Positions 38,427 to 46,026 of a stretch of 64,000 nt of DNA are shown here, one piece after another. Source of the stretch: Sphaerisporangium corydalis (lineage in GTDB: Bacteria > Actinomycetota > Actinomycetes > Streptosporangiales > Streptosporangiaceae); contig NZ_JANZYP010000016.1 of NCBI RefSeq assembly GCF_025506355.1, forward strand, positions 1-64,000, read 5' to 3'. The notes under the pieces are model-generated. The model was not told the origin of the DNA. It saw only the letters and a program-made list of their open reading frames with translations, and made no database searches. The stretch's first letter is position 1. Each line of letters starts with the position of its first letter. The translations under genes were made by a program, and so were the position numbers.

Positions 38427-39569
38427 TCACCCGGCGGGCAGGAGCCGGACGTCGTGGTCGGGGGCGTCGGCGGCGGCGAAGCCGAGCAGGCGGGCGCCCT
38501 CCTCGGCGAGCGCCGTGGCCTGCGCGTTCGGCAGGGGGACGTAGGGGCGGATGGTGAGCACGGCCGTCCCGCCCGCGCGGGTGATCTTCCACTCTCCGGA
38601 GGTGAAGCCGTCGACGAGCACGACTTGAGGCACCGGACCGTACGGCTCGTACGCCTGCCCGCGGTGCTCCTCGGTGACGACCCGGCCGCGATCGTCGTGG
38701 GACAGCAGCAGGTTGTCGTAGTCGTACAGGAACCTCGGCGGCGCCGGGACGTCGGGATCGGGGCGCGGGGCGCCGGGCAGGTCGAACAGCTCGCGCCCCT
38801 GCTCGTCGCGGAAGGTGACCAGCTCGGGCCGCAGCCCCTCGACCACCTCGCGCAGCCGGGTCAGCCCCGACCACGTCTGCACGTCCTTGACGGTGGCGGG
38901 CCCGAACGCGGCCAGGTAGCGCAGGACGGCCCGCCGGGGGGAGGGTTCGGCGGCGAGCCCGGCGCCGAGCCAGGACTCGGCGGTGGTGTGGGCGATCGGC
39001 CCGCTTTTGCCCCACACGCCGCGCGGTGGCACCTGCACCAGCGGGGTCCAGGCGCGGATCGCCTGGGCCAGGGAGGCGGGGTCGCGGCCGGGCCACCGTT
39101 CGGCGAGCAGCCGGCCGAGCGCCCCGAACGTCAGCGGGCGTTCCTCCACCAGCGCCCGGCCGGCCGCGACCAGTTCCCGCCGGTCGACGCCGACCAGGTT
39201 CCTGCCGAAGTTGGAGCTGAGGCCGCGCTCGGACACCGGGGCCATGACCGGGCGCAGTTCCAGGCAGTCGGCCGCGCTGACCAGGTGGATCGTGGACCGC
39301 ATGAGCGCGATGCGCACCAGGCTCCGGTCGGTGAGCAGGGCGCCGGCGTCCTCGGGCTCGAAACCGGCCAGGCGCGACCACAGGCCCGTGTACCAGGTGT
39401 GCGGGGTCTGCGCCTGGAGGCCGACCAGATGCTCGACGGCCTCGACCACGGTCATCGGTGAGCGGTCGAGCAGGAGCTGGCGCTCCAGCGTGGCCCGGTT
39501 CAGCGCCCGCCGGCCCAGCACCGGGGAGGTGGCCGTCACGGGGGCGCGCGGGGCCCGGATGTCTGCCAT
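38427..39569 (-). CDS. AlkZ-like DNA glycosylase (winged-helix HTH_42 family)
   Basis: 380-aa protein of the AlkZ/AlkX (HTH_42) family, three tandem winged-helix domains that excise alkylated or cross-linked nucleobases. The catalytic Q-x-Q motif is intact as LVGLQAQTPHTWY (Gln52 and Gln54). Other family segments are LTDRSLVRIALMRSTIHLVS, GPATVKDVQTWSGL and FLYDYDNLLLSHDDR. AlkZ in Streptomyces sahachiroi gives resistance to the cross-linker azinomycin B. Placement beside a drug exporter, two oxygenase/SnoaL genes and a TetR supports a genotoxin-defence role, but a general alkylation-repair enzyme is possible. The ATG at 39569 has no clear ribosome site. Confidence 0.85.
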   Translation of the reverse strand: MADIRAPRAPVTATSPVLGRRALNRATLERQLLLDRSPMTVVEAVEHLVGLQAQTPHTWYTGLWSRLAGFEPEDAGALLTDRSLVRIALMRSTIHLVSAADCLELRPVMAPVSERGLSSNFGRNLVGVDRRELVAAGRALVEERPLTFGALGRLLAERWPGRDPASLAQAIRAWTPLVQVPPRGVWGKSGPIAHTTAESWLGAGLAAEPSPRRAVLRYLAAFGPATVKDVQTWSGLTRLREVVEGLRPELVTFRDEQGRELFDLPGAPRPDPDVPAPPRFLYDYDNLLLSHDDRGRVVTEEHRGQAYEPYGPVPQVVLVDGFTSGEWKITRAGGTAVLTIRPYVPLPNAQATALAEEGARLLGFAAADAPDHDVRLLPAG

Positions 39570-39680
39570 GCCGCCGACACTATACGGGCATCAGGCCAGA
39601 AAGTGTCCTAAATACAGGCGGGCGATGGGACAGGTCGGCGCCCGGCGATACGTGGGCCACGGCCTGACGTGAAGGCGAGG

Positions 39681-40463
39681 TCAGGGGGTTTCGTGGCGGT
39701 GGTCGATGAGGACGCCGAGGCCGTCCAGGACGCGCTGGAGGCCGAACTCGTAGGCGTGGGCGGGGTTGAAGGCCGCGTTGTGGGCCTGGCCCGCCGCCGC
39801 GCCGACCCGCATCGCGGTCGGGTAGCGCACCGGGTCGAACACGCGGGCCAGCAGCGGGGCGCTGACCGCCCACCACTGCTCGTCGGTCATCGCGCCGTCC
39901 TGCCGGGAGGCGCGCGCGTCGGCCGCCGACCGGGCGGACGCGTGGACGAATCCCAGCAGATAGGCCAGGGCGTCGTCCATCTCGACGTCGTCAAGGCCGA
40001 GCCCTTCGAACGCGCGGAGCTCGTGCTCGTACTTGGCCAGCAGGCCCGGCCCGAGCGGCGGCCGGGTGGCCGACACGACGGTGACCCACGGGTGCGCCTC
40101 CAGCAGCGCCAGGTTGTCGCGCGCCACCGCCTCCAGCCGGGCGCGCCACGGCAGTCCCGCCAGCTCGGGGCGCGGCATCCTGCCGAAGACCGTGTCGAGC
40201 ATGAGGTCGAGCAGCTCGGCCTTGCCCGGGACGTAGGTGTACAGCGACATGGCGCCGGCGCCGAGCGCCTGGGCCACCCGCCGCATGGTCAGCGCCTCGA
40301 GGCCCTCGACGTCGGCCAGGGTGATCGCGGCGTCCACCACCATGTCCACGGTCAGGCCCTGACGCGGCCCGCGCTGGGCGGGACGGGCTCCGGGGGCCCT
40401 CCAGAGCAGTTCGAGGGTGCGCGTGGGGTCCCCCGCGCTGCTGTGGTCGGTCGGCGGTGGCAC
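39681..40463 (-). CDS. TetR family regulator (TetR_C type)
   Basis: About 260-aa repressor of the tetracycline-repressor-like class, with a long C-terminal ligand domain. The HTH lies around residues 45-85 (VVDAAITLADVEGLEALTMR, then VAQALGAGAMSLYTYVPGK). The C-terminal half has FNPAHAYEFGLQRVLDGL. The GTG at 40463 lies seven bases after GAGAGGA; a GTG at 40469 is possible. A palindrome CGTACGAAGTACG just upstream matches the core repeated in the exporter operator at 34223-34261, so it probably represses both itself and the DrrAB-type operon. Confidence 0.9.
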   Translation of the reverse strand: MPPPTDHSSAGDPTRTLELLWRAPGARPAQRGPRQGLTVDMVVDAAITLADVEGLEALTMRRVAQALGAGAMSLYTYVPGKAELLDLMLDTVFGRMPRPELAGLPWRARLEAVARDNLALLEAHPWVTVVSATRPPLGPGLLAKYEHELRAFEGLGLDDVEMDDALAYLLGFVHASARSAADARASRQDGAMTDEQWWAVSAPLLARVFDPVRYPTAMRVGAAAGQAHNAAFNPAHAYEFGLQRVLDGLGVLIDHRHETP

Positions 40464-40490
40464 GGGCACATCCTCTCACCAAGAACACGC

Positions 40491-40503
40491 CGTACGAAGT
40501 ACG
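40491..40503. promoter_or_regulatory. TetR operator CGTACGAAGTACG
   Basis: Palindrome with 5-bp arms about 30 bp upstream of the TetR start, matching the CGTACGnnGTAC core present twice in the exporter operator. Likely autoregulatory site. Confidence 0.6.
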
Positions 40504-40525
40504 CCGATCCTCCGCCACGCCACCT

Positions 40526-41218
40526 TCAGAGGCGCGGCGGTGACACCAGGCCGCTGTCGTAGGCGGCCACGACGAGCTGGGCGCGGTCGCGGGCGTGCAG
40601 TTTGGCGAGAAGGCGTCCCACGTGGCTCTTCACCGTCGCCAGGCTGAGGTGCAGATGCTCGGCGATCTCGGTGTTCGACAACCCCCGGGCGATGTGGGAG
40701 AGCACCTCGCGCTCCCGCCCGGTCACCCCGTCCAGCTCCCGGGACGGCGCGCTGGCGGGTTCGGGCCTGCGGGTGAACTCCGCGATGAGCCGCCGCGTCA
40801 CCGTCGGCGCGAGCAGCGCCTCGCCCGAGGCGATGACGTGGATGGCGGCCAGCAGGTCGGCCGGGCGGGTGTCCTTCAGCAGGAACCCGCTGGCCCCGGC
40901 GCGCAGCGCCGCGTAGATGTAGGCGTCCAGGTCGAACGTGGTCAGGATCAGCACCCGCACCCCGGCCGTCTCCGGCGCGCCGCAGATCCGGCGGGTCGCC
41001 TCGATGCCGTCCATCCGCGGCATCCGTACGTCCATCAGCACCACATCGGGAAGCTCCCGCCGGGCCAGCTCCACCGCCTCGTCCCCGGTCCCGGCCTCAC
41101 CGACGACGGTGAGCCCCGGCGCGGTCTCCACCAGCACACGGAAACTGCCGCGCAACAACGCCTGGTCGTCCGCCACCAACACGCGAATCTCCCCACCACC
41201 GCTCGAAGAGTCGCTCAC
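40526..41218 (-). CDS. NarL/LuxR-type response regulator
   Basis: 230-aa two-component regulator. Receiver domain: acidic pocket VLVADDQALLR, phospho-acceptor Asp in VVLMDVRMPRMDG, switch Thr region LTTFD and Lys in FLLKDTRP. C-terminal LuxR HTH: LDGVTGREREVLSHIARGLS, then the recognition part TVKSHVGRLLAKL. The GTG at 41218 overlaps the stop of a micro-ORF as GTGA, itself chained to the kinase gene upstream. With the kinase it probably controls the divergent ABC exporter at 42793. Confidence 0.93.
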   Translation of the reverse strand: MSDSSSGGGEIRVLVADDQALLRGSFRVLVETAPGLTVVGEAGTGDEAVELARRELPDVVLMDVRMPRMDGIEATRRICGAPETAGVRVLILTTFDLDAYIYAALRAGASGFLLKDTRPADLLAAIHVIASGEALLAPTVTRRLIAEFTRRPEPASAPSRELDGVTGREREVLSHIARGLSNTEIAEHLHLSLATVKSHVGRLLAKLHARDRAQLVVAAYDSGLVSPPRL

Positions 41219-41283
41219 CGGCACCCACCCCCGGCCGGCTCGTACGCCACGGTGAAATCCTCACCGCTCGAAGGGACGTTCAT
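41215..41283 (-). CDS. Micro-ORF 2, decayed copy of the kinase tail
   Basis: 22 codons beginning MNVPSSGEDFTV. Start ATG overlaps the stop of micro-ORF 1 (ATGA), and its TGA overlaps the regulator start (GTGA). The sequence is a copy of the kinase C-terminus with an internal deletion. A functional product is doubtful; it may only carry ribosomes from kinase to regulator. Confidence 0.45.
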   Translation of the reverse strand: MNVPSSGEDFTVAYEPAGGGCR

Positions 41284-41440
41284 CGGCGCCCACCTCGGGC
41301 CGGTTCGTACGGTAGTTCGGCCGACACGGTGAGCCCCTCGCCGCTCCAAGGGACGTTCATCGGCTCCCACCTCCGGCTGGTTCGTACGGCAGTTCGGCCG
41401 ACACGGTGAAACCGCCGCCGGGTGCCGGGCCGGCGCGGAA
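41218..41440 (-). repeat. Tandem triplication at the kinase/regulator junction
   Basis: The last 77 bp or so of the kinase gene are repeated downstream. Repeat starts are at 41360 (ATGAACGTCCCTTGGAGCGG), 41283 (ATGAACGTCCCTTCGAGCGG) and 41218 (GTGAGCGACTCTTCGAGCGG, now the regulator start). First spacing is 77 bp, second 65 bp after a 12-bp loss. Each junction forms a 4-bp stop/start overlap. Confidence 0.85.
41280..41360 (-). CDS. Micro-ORF 1, duplicate of the kinase C-terminal tail
   Basis: 26 codons beginning MNVPWSGEGLTV and containing SAELPYEPA, the same segment that ends the kinase. Its ATG overlaps the kinase TGA (ATGA), and its TGA overlaps micro-ORF 2. Created by tandem duplication; its value may lie in translational coupling. 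Confidence 0.45.
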   Translation of the reverse strand: MNVPWSGEGLTVSAELPYEPARGGRR

Positions 41441-42622
41441 GGCGCCGCCGTACATCATGACCCGTTCGCGCATCCCGACCAGGCCGTGACCGGCGACGGG
41501 CTCGGCGGGGGCGGGCAGCACCCGCGTGCCCGGACCGTCGTCGCCGACCTCGATGCGCACCCGCCCGCCGCCGCCGGCCACCACCACCCGGCACCGCGCC
41601 GGCGCGGCGTGCCTGACGACGTTGGTCAGCGCCTCCTGGACGATGCGGTACACCGACAGCTCGACCCCCTCCGGCAGGCGGTCCACGTCGCGAACGTCCA
41701 GCTCGACGCGCACCCCGGCCAGCGCCGCCCGCCCGGCCAGCTCGCCCAGCCCGGCCAGCCGCGGAGCCGGGTACAGCTCGGCCGTCTGCGGCCCCGTCTC
41801 GGACCGCAGGACGCCCAGCATGTGCCGCATCTCGGTCAGCGCACCCCGGCTCACCGCCTCGATGTCGCGCAGCGCGGCCCGCGCCTCGCCCGGCCGGGCG
41901 TCGGCTACATGGTCGGCGATGCCCGCCTTCACGGTGATCAGCGTCATGCTGTGGGCCACGACGTCGTGCAGCTCGCGGGCGATGCGCAGGCGCTCCTCGG
42001 TGACGGCCCGGCGGGCGAGCTGCCCGGCCCAGCGATCCACGTACAGGCGCCGCTCCCGTACCGCGCGGCCGACCGTCCAGGAACCGCCCATCAGCGTCGC
42101 GCCGAACAACGTCGTCACGAACATGGTGCTCCCCTCCCACCAGCCGATCGGCCCCGACAGGGCCGAGCCGACGACCACCACCGCGCTCAGCACGCCGATC
42201 GTCCGGGTGGGCACCCAGCGCAGCCCCGGGCGGGTGAGCGCGACCGGGTAGATCGCGAAGGCGGCCGAGGCGAACGAGTCGTGCGCCACGTCCACGAAGA
42301 GCGACAGCATCGTCAGCCCCAGCACCAGGGAGAACACCGGCACCGGCCACAGGCGGCGCGCGGCGGGAGGAAGGGCGATCCCGGCGACGAGCAGGCACTG
42401 CGCCACCAGCGCCGCCGCGCCCCCGGCCGGGGTACGGGACAGCGTGAAGCCCAGCATCAACGCGGTGAAAGCCACCGCCGCCAGCGAGTCCAGCACCACC
42501 AGCCCCCGCCGGCCGAACCGAGGCCCCACCACCGTCCCGAACCCCGGACCGTCCGTCTCCTGATATCCCCCCTCACCTTGGTCCAGGCTTGGGATGGGTT
42601 GTCCGGGGTCGTCCGCTTGGTC
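41357..42622 (-). CDS. DesK/NarX-type membrane sensor histidine kinase
   Basis: About 420-aa two-component sensor. The N-terminal half has four to five membrane helices (VVLDSLAAVAFTALMLG, AALVAQCLLVAGIAL, VPVFSLVLGLTMLSLFV, IGVLSAVVVVGSALS). The HisKA_3 domain follows with phospho-accepting His in RIARELHDVVAHSM. The HATPase has N box VQEALTNVVRHA and G boxes GDDGPGT and GHGLVGMRERV. The start is uncertain: the frame is open to 42766 and GTGs at 42622 or further in are possible; none has a good ribosome site. It is chained to the response regulator by two micro-ORFs. Confidence 0.88.
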   Translation of the reverse strand, partial: DQADDPGQPIPSLDQGEGGYQETDGPGFGTVVGPRFGRRGLVVLDSLAAVAFTALMLGFTLSRTPAGGAAALVAQCLLVAGIALPPAARRLWPVPVFSLVLGLTMLSLFVDVAHDSFASAAFAIYPVALTRPGLRWVPTRTIGVLSAVVVVGSALSGPIGWWEGSTMFVTTLFGATLMGGSWTVGRAVRERRLYVDRWAGQLARRAVTEERLRIARELHDVVAHSMTLITVKAGIADHVADARPGEARAALRDIEAVSRGALTEMRHMLGVLRSETGPQTAELYPAPRLAGLGELAGRAALAGVRVELDVRDVDRLPEGVELSVYRIVQEALTNVVRHAAPARCRVVVAGGGGRVRIEVGDDGPGTRVLPAPAEPVAGHGLVGMRERVMMYGGAFRAGPAPGGGFTVSAELPYEPAGGGSR

Positions 42623-42792
42623 CACGTCAAGACGGTATCGGGGACGGCCGATCCTCGCCTCCCACCTGGGGATGTCATCCCCTGGACGCATGTGCCCGCC
42701 CGGCGCGACCAGGCGTTGCGTCCCCGGCCGCACGACCCGGTTCCGGCCGTGGGGCGATGTGGCCACGGCGGCCGTACGGGAGCGTTGCCGGC

Positions 42793-43710
42793 GTGATCGA
42801 AGTGAGAGAACTGACCAAGCGGTACGGCTCCGCCACCGCCGTGGACCGGTTGTCGTTCGAGGTGGGGCCCGGCCGGGTGACCGGGTTCCTCGGCCCGAAC
42901 GGCGCCGGCAAGTCCACGACCATGCGCGCGCTCCTCGGCCTGTGCGCCCCCGCCTCCGGCGCCGCGCTCGTCGACGGCCGCCCGTACGCGTCGCTGCGCC
43001 GTCCCATGACCCGGGTCGGCGCCCTGCTGGACGCGAGCGCCGTGCACGGCGGCAGGACCGCGCTGAACCACCTCCGATGGCTCGCCCGCACCAACGGCAT
43101 CGCCCAGGCGCGGGTGCCGGCGGTGCTGGAGCAGGTGGGCCTCGCCGGGGTCGCCCGCCGCAGGGTCGCGGGGTACTCCCTGGGCATGCGGCAGCGGCTG
43201 GGGATCGCGGCGGCGCTGCTCGGCGACCCCGGTGTGCTGATCTTCGACGAGCCGGTCAACGGGCTGGACCCCGACGGGATCCGGTGGATACGCGGGCTGA
43301 TGCGCGACCTGGCGGCCGGCGGGCGGACCGTGCTGCTGTCCAGCCACCTGATGAGCGAGATGGAGCTCACCGCCGACCGGCTGGTCATCATCGGACGCGG
43401 GCGCCTGATCGCCGACACCTCGGTGGCCGAGCTCACCGCACGTCACGGCCGCGGCGTGCTGGTGCGCTCGCCACGCGCCGACGAACTGGCCGGCATGCTC
43501 GCCGAAGCCGGGGCCGGTGTCACCGCCGACCCCGGCGGCGCGCTGTCGGTGACCGGGATGGAGGTGGACCGCATCGGCGACCTGGCCGCCCGCAACGGCA
43601 TCGCGCTGTACGAGGTGACCCCGCGCGGCGCGGGCCTGGAGGAGGCCTACATGGAACTCACCGCCGACAGCGCGGAGCATCGGGCGATCACCGAAGGAGG
43701 GGGACGATGA
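42793..43710 (+). CDS. ABC transporter ATP-binding protein
   Basis: 305-aa ATPase subunit. Walker [21 protein letters not shown], signature YSLGMRQRLGIAAAL (Leu in place of the usual Gly), Walker B VLIFDEPVNGLDPDG and switch SSHLMSEMEL are present. The type resembles bacitracin/lantibiotic-resistance ABC-2 exporters (BcrA-like). The GTG at 42793 follows GGGAG; the frame upstream runs through the divergent promoter. It is divergent from the kinase gene and overlaps the permease by 4 bp (ATGA), typical of two-component-controlled exporters. Confidence 0.93.
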   Translation: MIEVRELTKRYGSATAVDRLSFEVGPGRVTGFLGPNGAGKSTTMRALLGLCAPASGAALVDGRPYASLRRPMTRVGALLDASAVHGGRTALNHLRWLARTNGIAQARVPAVLEQVGLAGVARRRVAGYSLGMRQRLGIAAALLGDPGVLIFDEPVNGLDPDGIRWIRGLMRDLAAGGRTVLLSSHLMSEMELTADRLVIIGRGRLIADTSVAELTARHGRGVLVRSPRADELAGMLAEAGAGVTADPGGALSVTGMEVDRIGDLAARNGIALYEVTPRGAGLEEAYMELTADSAEHRAITEGGGR

Positions 43711-44507
43711 GCGATGTCATCGCGGCGGAGTGGTTGAAACTCCGGTCGGTCCGCTCGACGTACTACGTGCTGGCCGTGGCCGCCCTGGTCGTGCTGTTCG
43801 GCGTGCTGCTGTCGATCCAGGGGGTGACCTACTACGACCAGGCCTCGCCGGAGGTCAAGGCGCGGTTCCAGGCCATACCGCTGGAGGAGTACTTCCTGCC
43901 GTTCGTGCAGCTCGTCGTGGGGATCCTGGGCGTGCTCGCGGTCACCTCCGAGTACGCGACCGGGACGATCACGGCCAGCCTGGTCGCCGTGCCCCGGCGG
44001 GGGGTCATGCTGGGCGGCAAGGTGGCCGCGACCGGCGCGGTCACGCTGGTCATGGGGACCGCGACCATCGTGGCGGTCTTCCTCACCGGCCGGTGGATCA
44101 TCGGCGGCCGGCCCTTCCCGGGCAACACCGCCCCGGTGGCCGACCGGCTGCCGCTGCTCGCCGCCATGGGCCTGTCGGTCATGGTGATCGCCCTGGTGGG
44201 GCTCGGACTGGGCACGCTCATGCGGTCCACCGCGGGCGGCGTCGTCTCGGTCGTGTTCCTGGCCTTCGTCCTGCCCTCGGTCTCCACGTACCTGCCGGAT
44301 CCGTGGAAGGGCCGGATCAGCGCGGCGATGCTGCCGAACCTGCCCGGCGAGCTGGCCGGGGTGACCGCTTCGGCCTCCTCGATCACCGAAGGGCCGTTCG
44401 CCCGTATCGTCGGGCTGCCGCCGCTCGGCGCGCTGGCGGTCCTGGTGGCCTACCTGGCGCTCGCACTCGGCGCCGCGACACTCCGCCTCACCCGCACAGA
44501 CGCCTGA
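43707..44507 (+). CDS. ABC-2 type transporter permease
   Basis: 266-aa membrane subunit of the preceding ATPase. It starts with the usual WLKLRSVRSTYYVLAVA cytoplasmic/helix-1 element. Six helices follow, including YFLPFVQLVVGILGVLAVTS (with the SEYATGTI loop) and VMVIALVGLGLGTLMRSTAG. The substrate is unknown; peptide or cell-envelope antibiotics are usual for this type. Confidence 0.92.
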   Translation: MSDVIAAEWLKLRSVRSTYYVLAVAALVVLFGVLLSIQGVTYYDQASPEVKARFQAIPLEEYFLPFVQLVVGILGVLAVTSEYATGTITASLVAVPRRGVMLGGKVAATGAVTLVMGTATIVAVFLTGRWIIGGRPFPGNTAPVADRLPLLAAMGLSVMVIALVGLGLGTLMRSTAGGVVSVVFLAFVLPSVSTYLPDPWKGRISAAMLPNLPGELAGVTASASSITEGPFARIVGLPPLGALAVLVAYLALALGAATLRLTRTDA

Positions 44508-44640
44508 CCGCCCCCGGCGCTGGACGCGTGACCGAAACCGGACGGCGGACGCGTGACCGTACCGGGCGCGCCGGACGCGGACCGTACCCGCTGCGCCGGG
44601 TACGTGACCGCACGTGGTGCGCCGGTTCGTGGGCGTGGCC

Positions 44641-44719
44641 GGTGGGAAAAGTGGTTGCCGGGGCCGGCGGGGAGGGGATAGAACTTGCGGCTGGATGCAC
44701 CCGCCGTCCCCGGCGGGTG
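44641..44719 (+). promoter_or_regulatory. Promoter with AT motif and 5' hairpin before leader peptide
   Basis: TTGCCG (44655-44660) and TAGAAC (44679-44684) are separated by 18 nt. A short A tract (44647-44650) lies 4 bp before the -35, reminiscent of WhiB7-dependent promoters. A 9-bp hairpin (CACCCGCCG / CGGCGGGTG, 44698-44719) would begin near the transcript start. Layout suggests control of the acetyltransferase by attenuation. Confidence 0.4.
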
Positions 44720-44743
44720 GCGAGAAGAAAGGAGGGCGCGCCG

Positions 44744-44797
44744 ATGATCACCACGTTCACCGCGCTCGTGTCCTCCCGGGGCGTACGGCGCCGCTGA
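44744..44797 (+). CDS. 17-residue leader peptide
   Basis: ATG at 44744, eight bases after AAGGAGGG, encodes MITTFTALVSSRGVRRR and a TGA. It is 38 bp before the acetyltransferase start and follows the 5' hairpin. Strong ribosome site and basic C-terminus (RGVRRR) are typical of ribosome-stalling leaders upstream of resistance genes. Confidence 0.5.
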   Translation: MITTFTALVSSRGVRRR

Positions 44798-44835
44798 CCC
44801 CCGGGCGGGCGGGCGCGCCTCCACAGGAGAGTGCC

Positions 44836-45777
44836 TTGACCGCAGTACAGCATGACCTGACCATGCGCCCGATCACCGGGCGCGAGGAACTCGATCTCTT
44901 CTCCCGGCTGCCCTACGGGCTCGACCACGAGTTCGCCGACGACCTGGAATCCGGCCGCCGCAGGCCGGAGTGGATGTGGGTGGCCCTGCGCGGTGACCGC
45001 CTGGTCGCCCGGGCGGCCTGGTGGAGCAGGCCCCACGAGAGCAGGCCGATGCTCTTCGACGTGTTCGACGTCGCCGAGGAACCCGGGCGGGTGGACACCG
45101 GCGTCCGGCTGCTCACCGCCGCGATGGCCGAGATCCTGCCGAAGGGTGGTCGTCCGCCGGAGTTCATCCGGTTCGTACCGCCGGACTGGCGGGAGGACCC
45201 GGGTGTCCGGCGCGCCGTCGAGGACCGCGTGGCCGCCCTGGAACGGACCGGCGCCCGCCTGTTCGTGGAACGGCTCCGCTTCGACTGGCACCCGGGAACG
45301 CCCATCGCGCCGCCGACCGGCCGCCTGGCGTTCCGTCCGGTGGCCGACCGCGAGGAGCTCCTCGCGCTCATGACCCTGGTGCTGGACGGGACGCTGGACG
45401 CCCACAGCCGCGACGACCTGGGCCGGATGACCCCCGAGCGGGCGGCGGCCGAGCATTACGACGGCGAGTTCGACGGGTACACCGCCCACCAGGACTGGTG
45501 GCGGATCGCCACGCTGCCCGGCGGCGAACCGGTCGGGTTCGTCATCCCGGCGCACAACTCCTACAACCCGATCATCGCCTACATCGGCGTCGTTCCCGCG
45601 CATCGGGGCAACGGGTACATCGGGGAGATCCTCGCCGAGGGCACCCGCGTGCTCGCGGCCGAGGACGTGCCCCGCATCCGGGCGGCCACCGACCTCGGCA
45701 ACGTCCCGATGGCCCAGGCGTTCCTGCGGGGCGGCTACGTGAACTTCGAACGCGAGCTGAACTTCACCTGGCCCTGA
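44836..45777 (+). CDS. GNAT family acetyltransferase
   Basis: 313-aa acetyl-CoA-dependent N-acetyltransferase, substrate unknown. The acetyl-CoA loop is VVPAHRGNGYIGEILAEGTR, then ATDLGNVPMAQAFLRGGYVN, both near the C-terminus; the N-terminal half is a degenerate second GNAT-like domain. The TTG at 44836 lies after AGGAGA; the open frame further upstream overlaps the leader peptide. An upstream leader peptide and hairpin suggest inducible expression, as for antibiotic-modifying enzymes. A strong hairpin follows the stop. Confidence 0.88.
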   Translation: MTAVQHDLTMRPITGREELDLFSRLPYGLDHEFADDLESGRRRPEWMWVALRGDRLVARAAWWSRPHESRPMLFDVFDVAEEPGRVDTGVRLLTAAMAEILPKGGRPPEFIRFVPPDWREDPGVRRAVEDRVAALERTGARLFVERLRFDWHPGTPIAPPTGRLAFRPVADREELLALMTLVLDGTLDAHSRDDLGRMTPERAAAEHYDGEFDGYTAHQDWWRIATLPGGEPVGFVIPAHNSYNPIIAYIGVVPAHRGNGYIGEILAEGTRVLAAEDVPRIRAATDLGNVPMAQAFLRGGYVNFERELNFTWP

Positions 45778-45783
45778 CCGGCA

Positions 45784-45812
45784 CCGTCCCTCGGGCACGA
45801 CCCGGGGGACGG
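45784..45812 (+). terminator. Terminator-like hairpin after the GNAT gene
   Basis: 12-bp stem CCGTCCCTCGGG / CCCGGGGGACGG with one wobble and a 5-nt loop, starting 7 bp after the stop. Confidence 0.65.
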
Positions 45813-45830
45813 CCGTCCTGCTCGCGCGCC

Positions 45831-45960
45831 CGGTGAAGCGGGGGCGGTGAAGCGGGGGCGGTGAAGCGGGGGCGGTGAAGCGGGGGCGGTGAAGCGGGGG
45901 CGGTGAAGCGGGGGCGGTGAGGCGAAGACGGTGAAGTGGAGACGGTGAGCAGGGAAGCGG
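45831..45960. repeat. 14-bp minisatellite
   Basis: CGGTGAAGCGGGGG is repeated six times without error from 45831 to 45914. Two or three degenerate copies continue in phase to about 45960. It lies between the GNAT terminator and the P450 promoter region. Not coding and not CRISPR, since there are no spacers. Confidence 0.95.
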
Positions 45961-46026
45961 TGAGCGGGGAAGCGGGGGCGGGACGCTTCGGTGCGGGGTG
46001 AAACGATGCGGTCCTAGGGTCGCGGC

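Noticed and set aside
45831-45960. Possible CRISPR array
   Set aside because: The 14-bp units are directly adjacent with no spacers and no cas genes are near.
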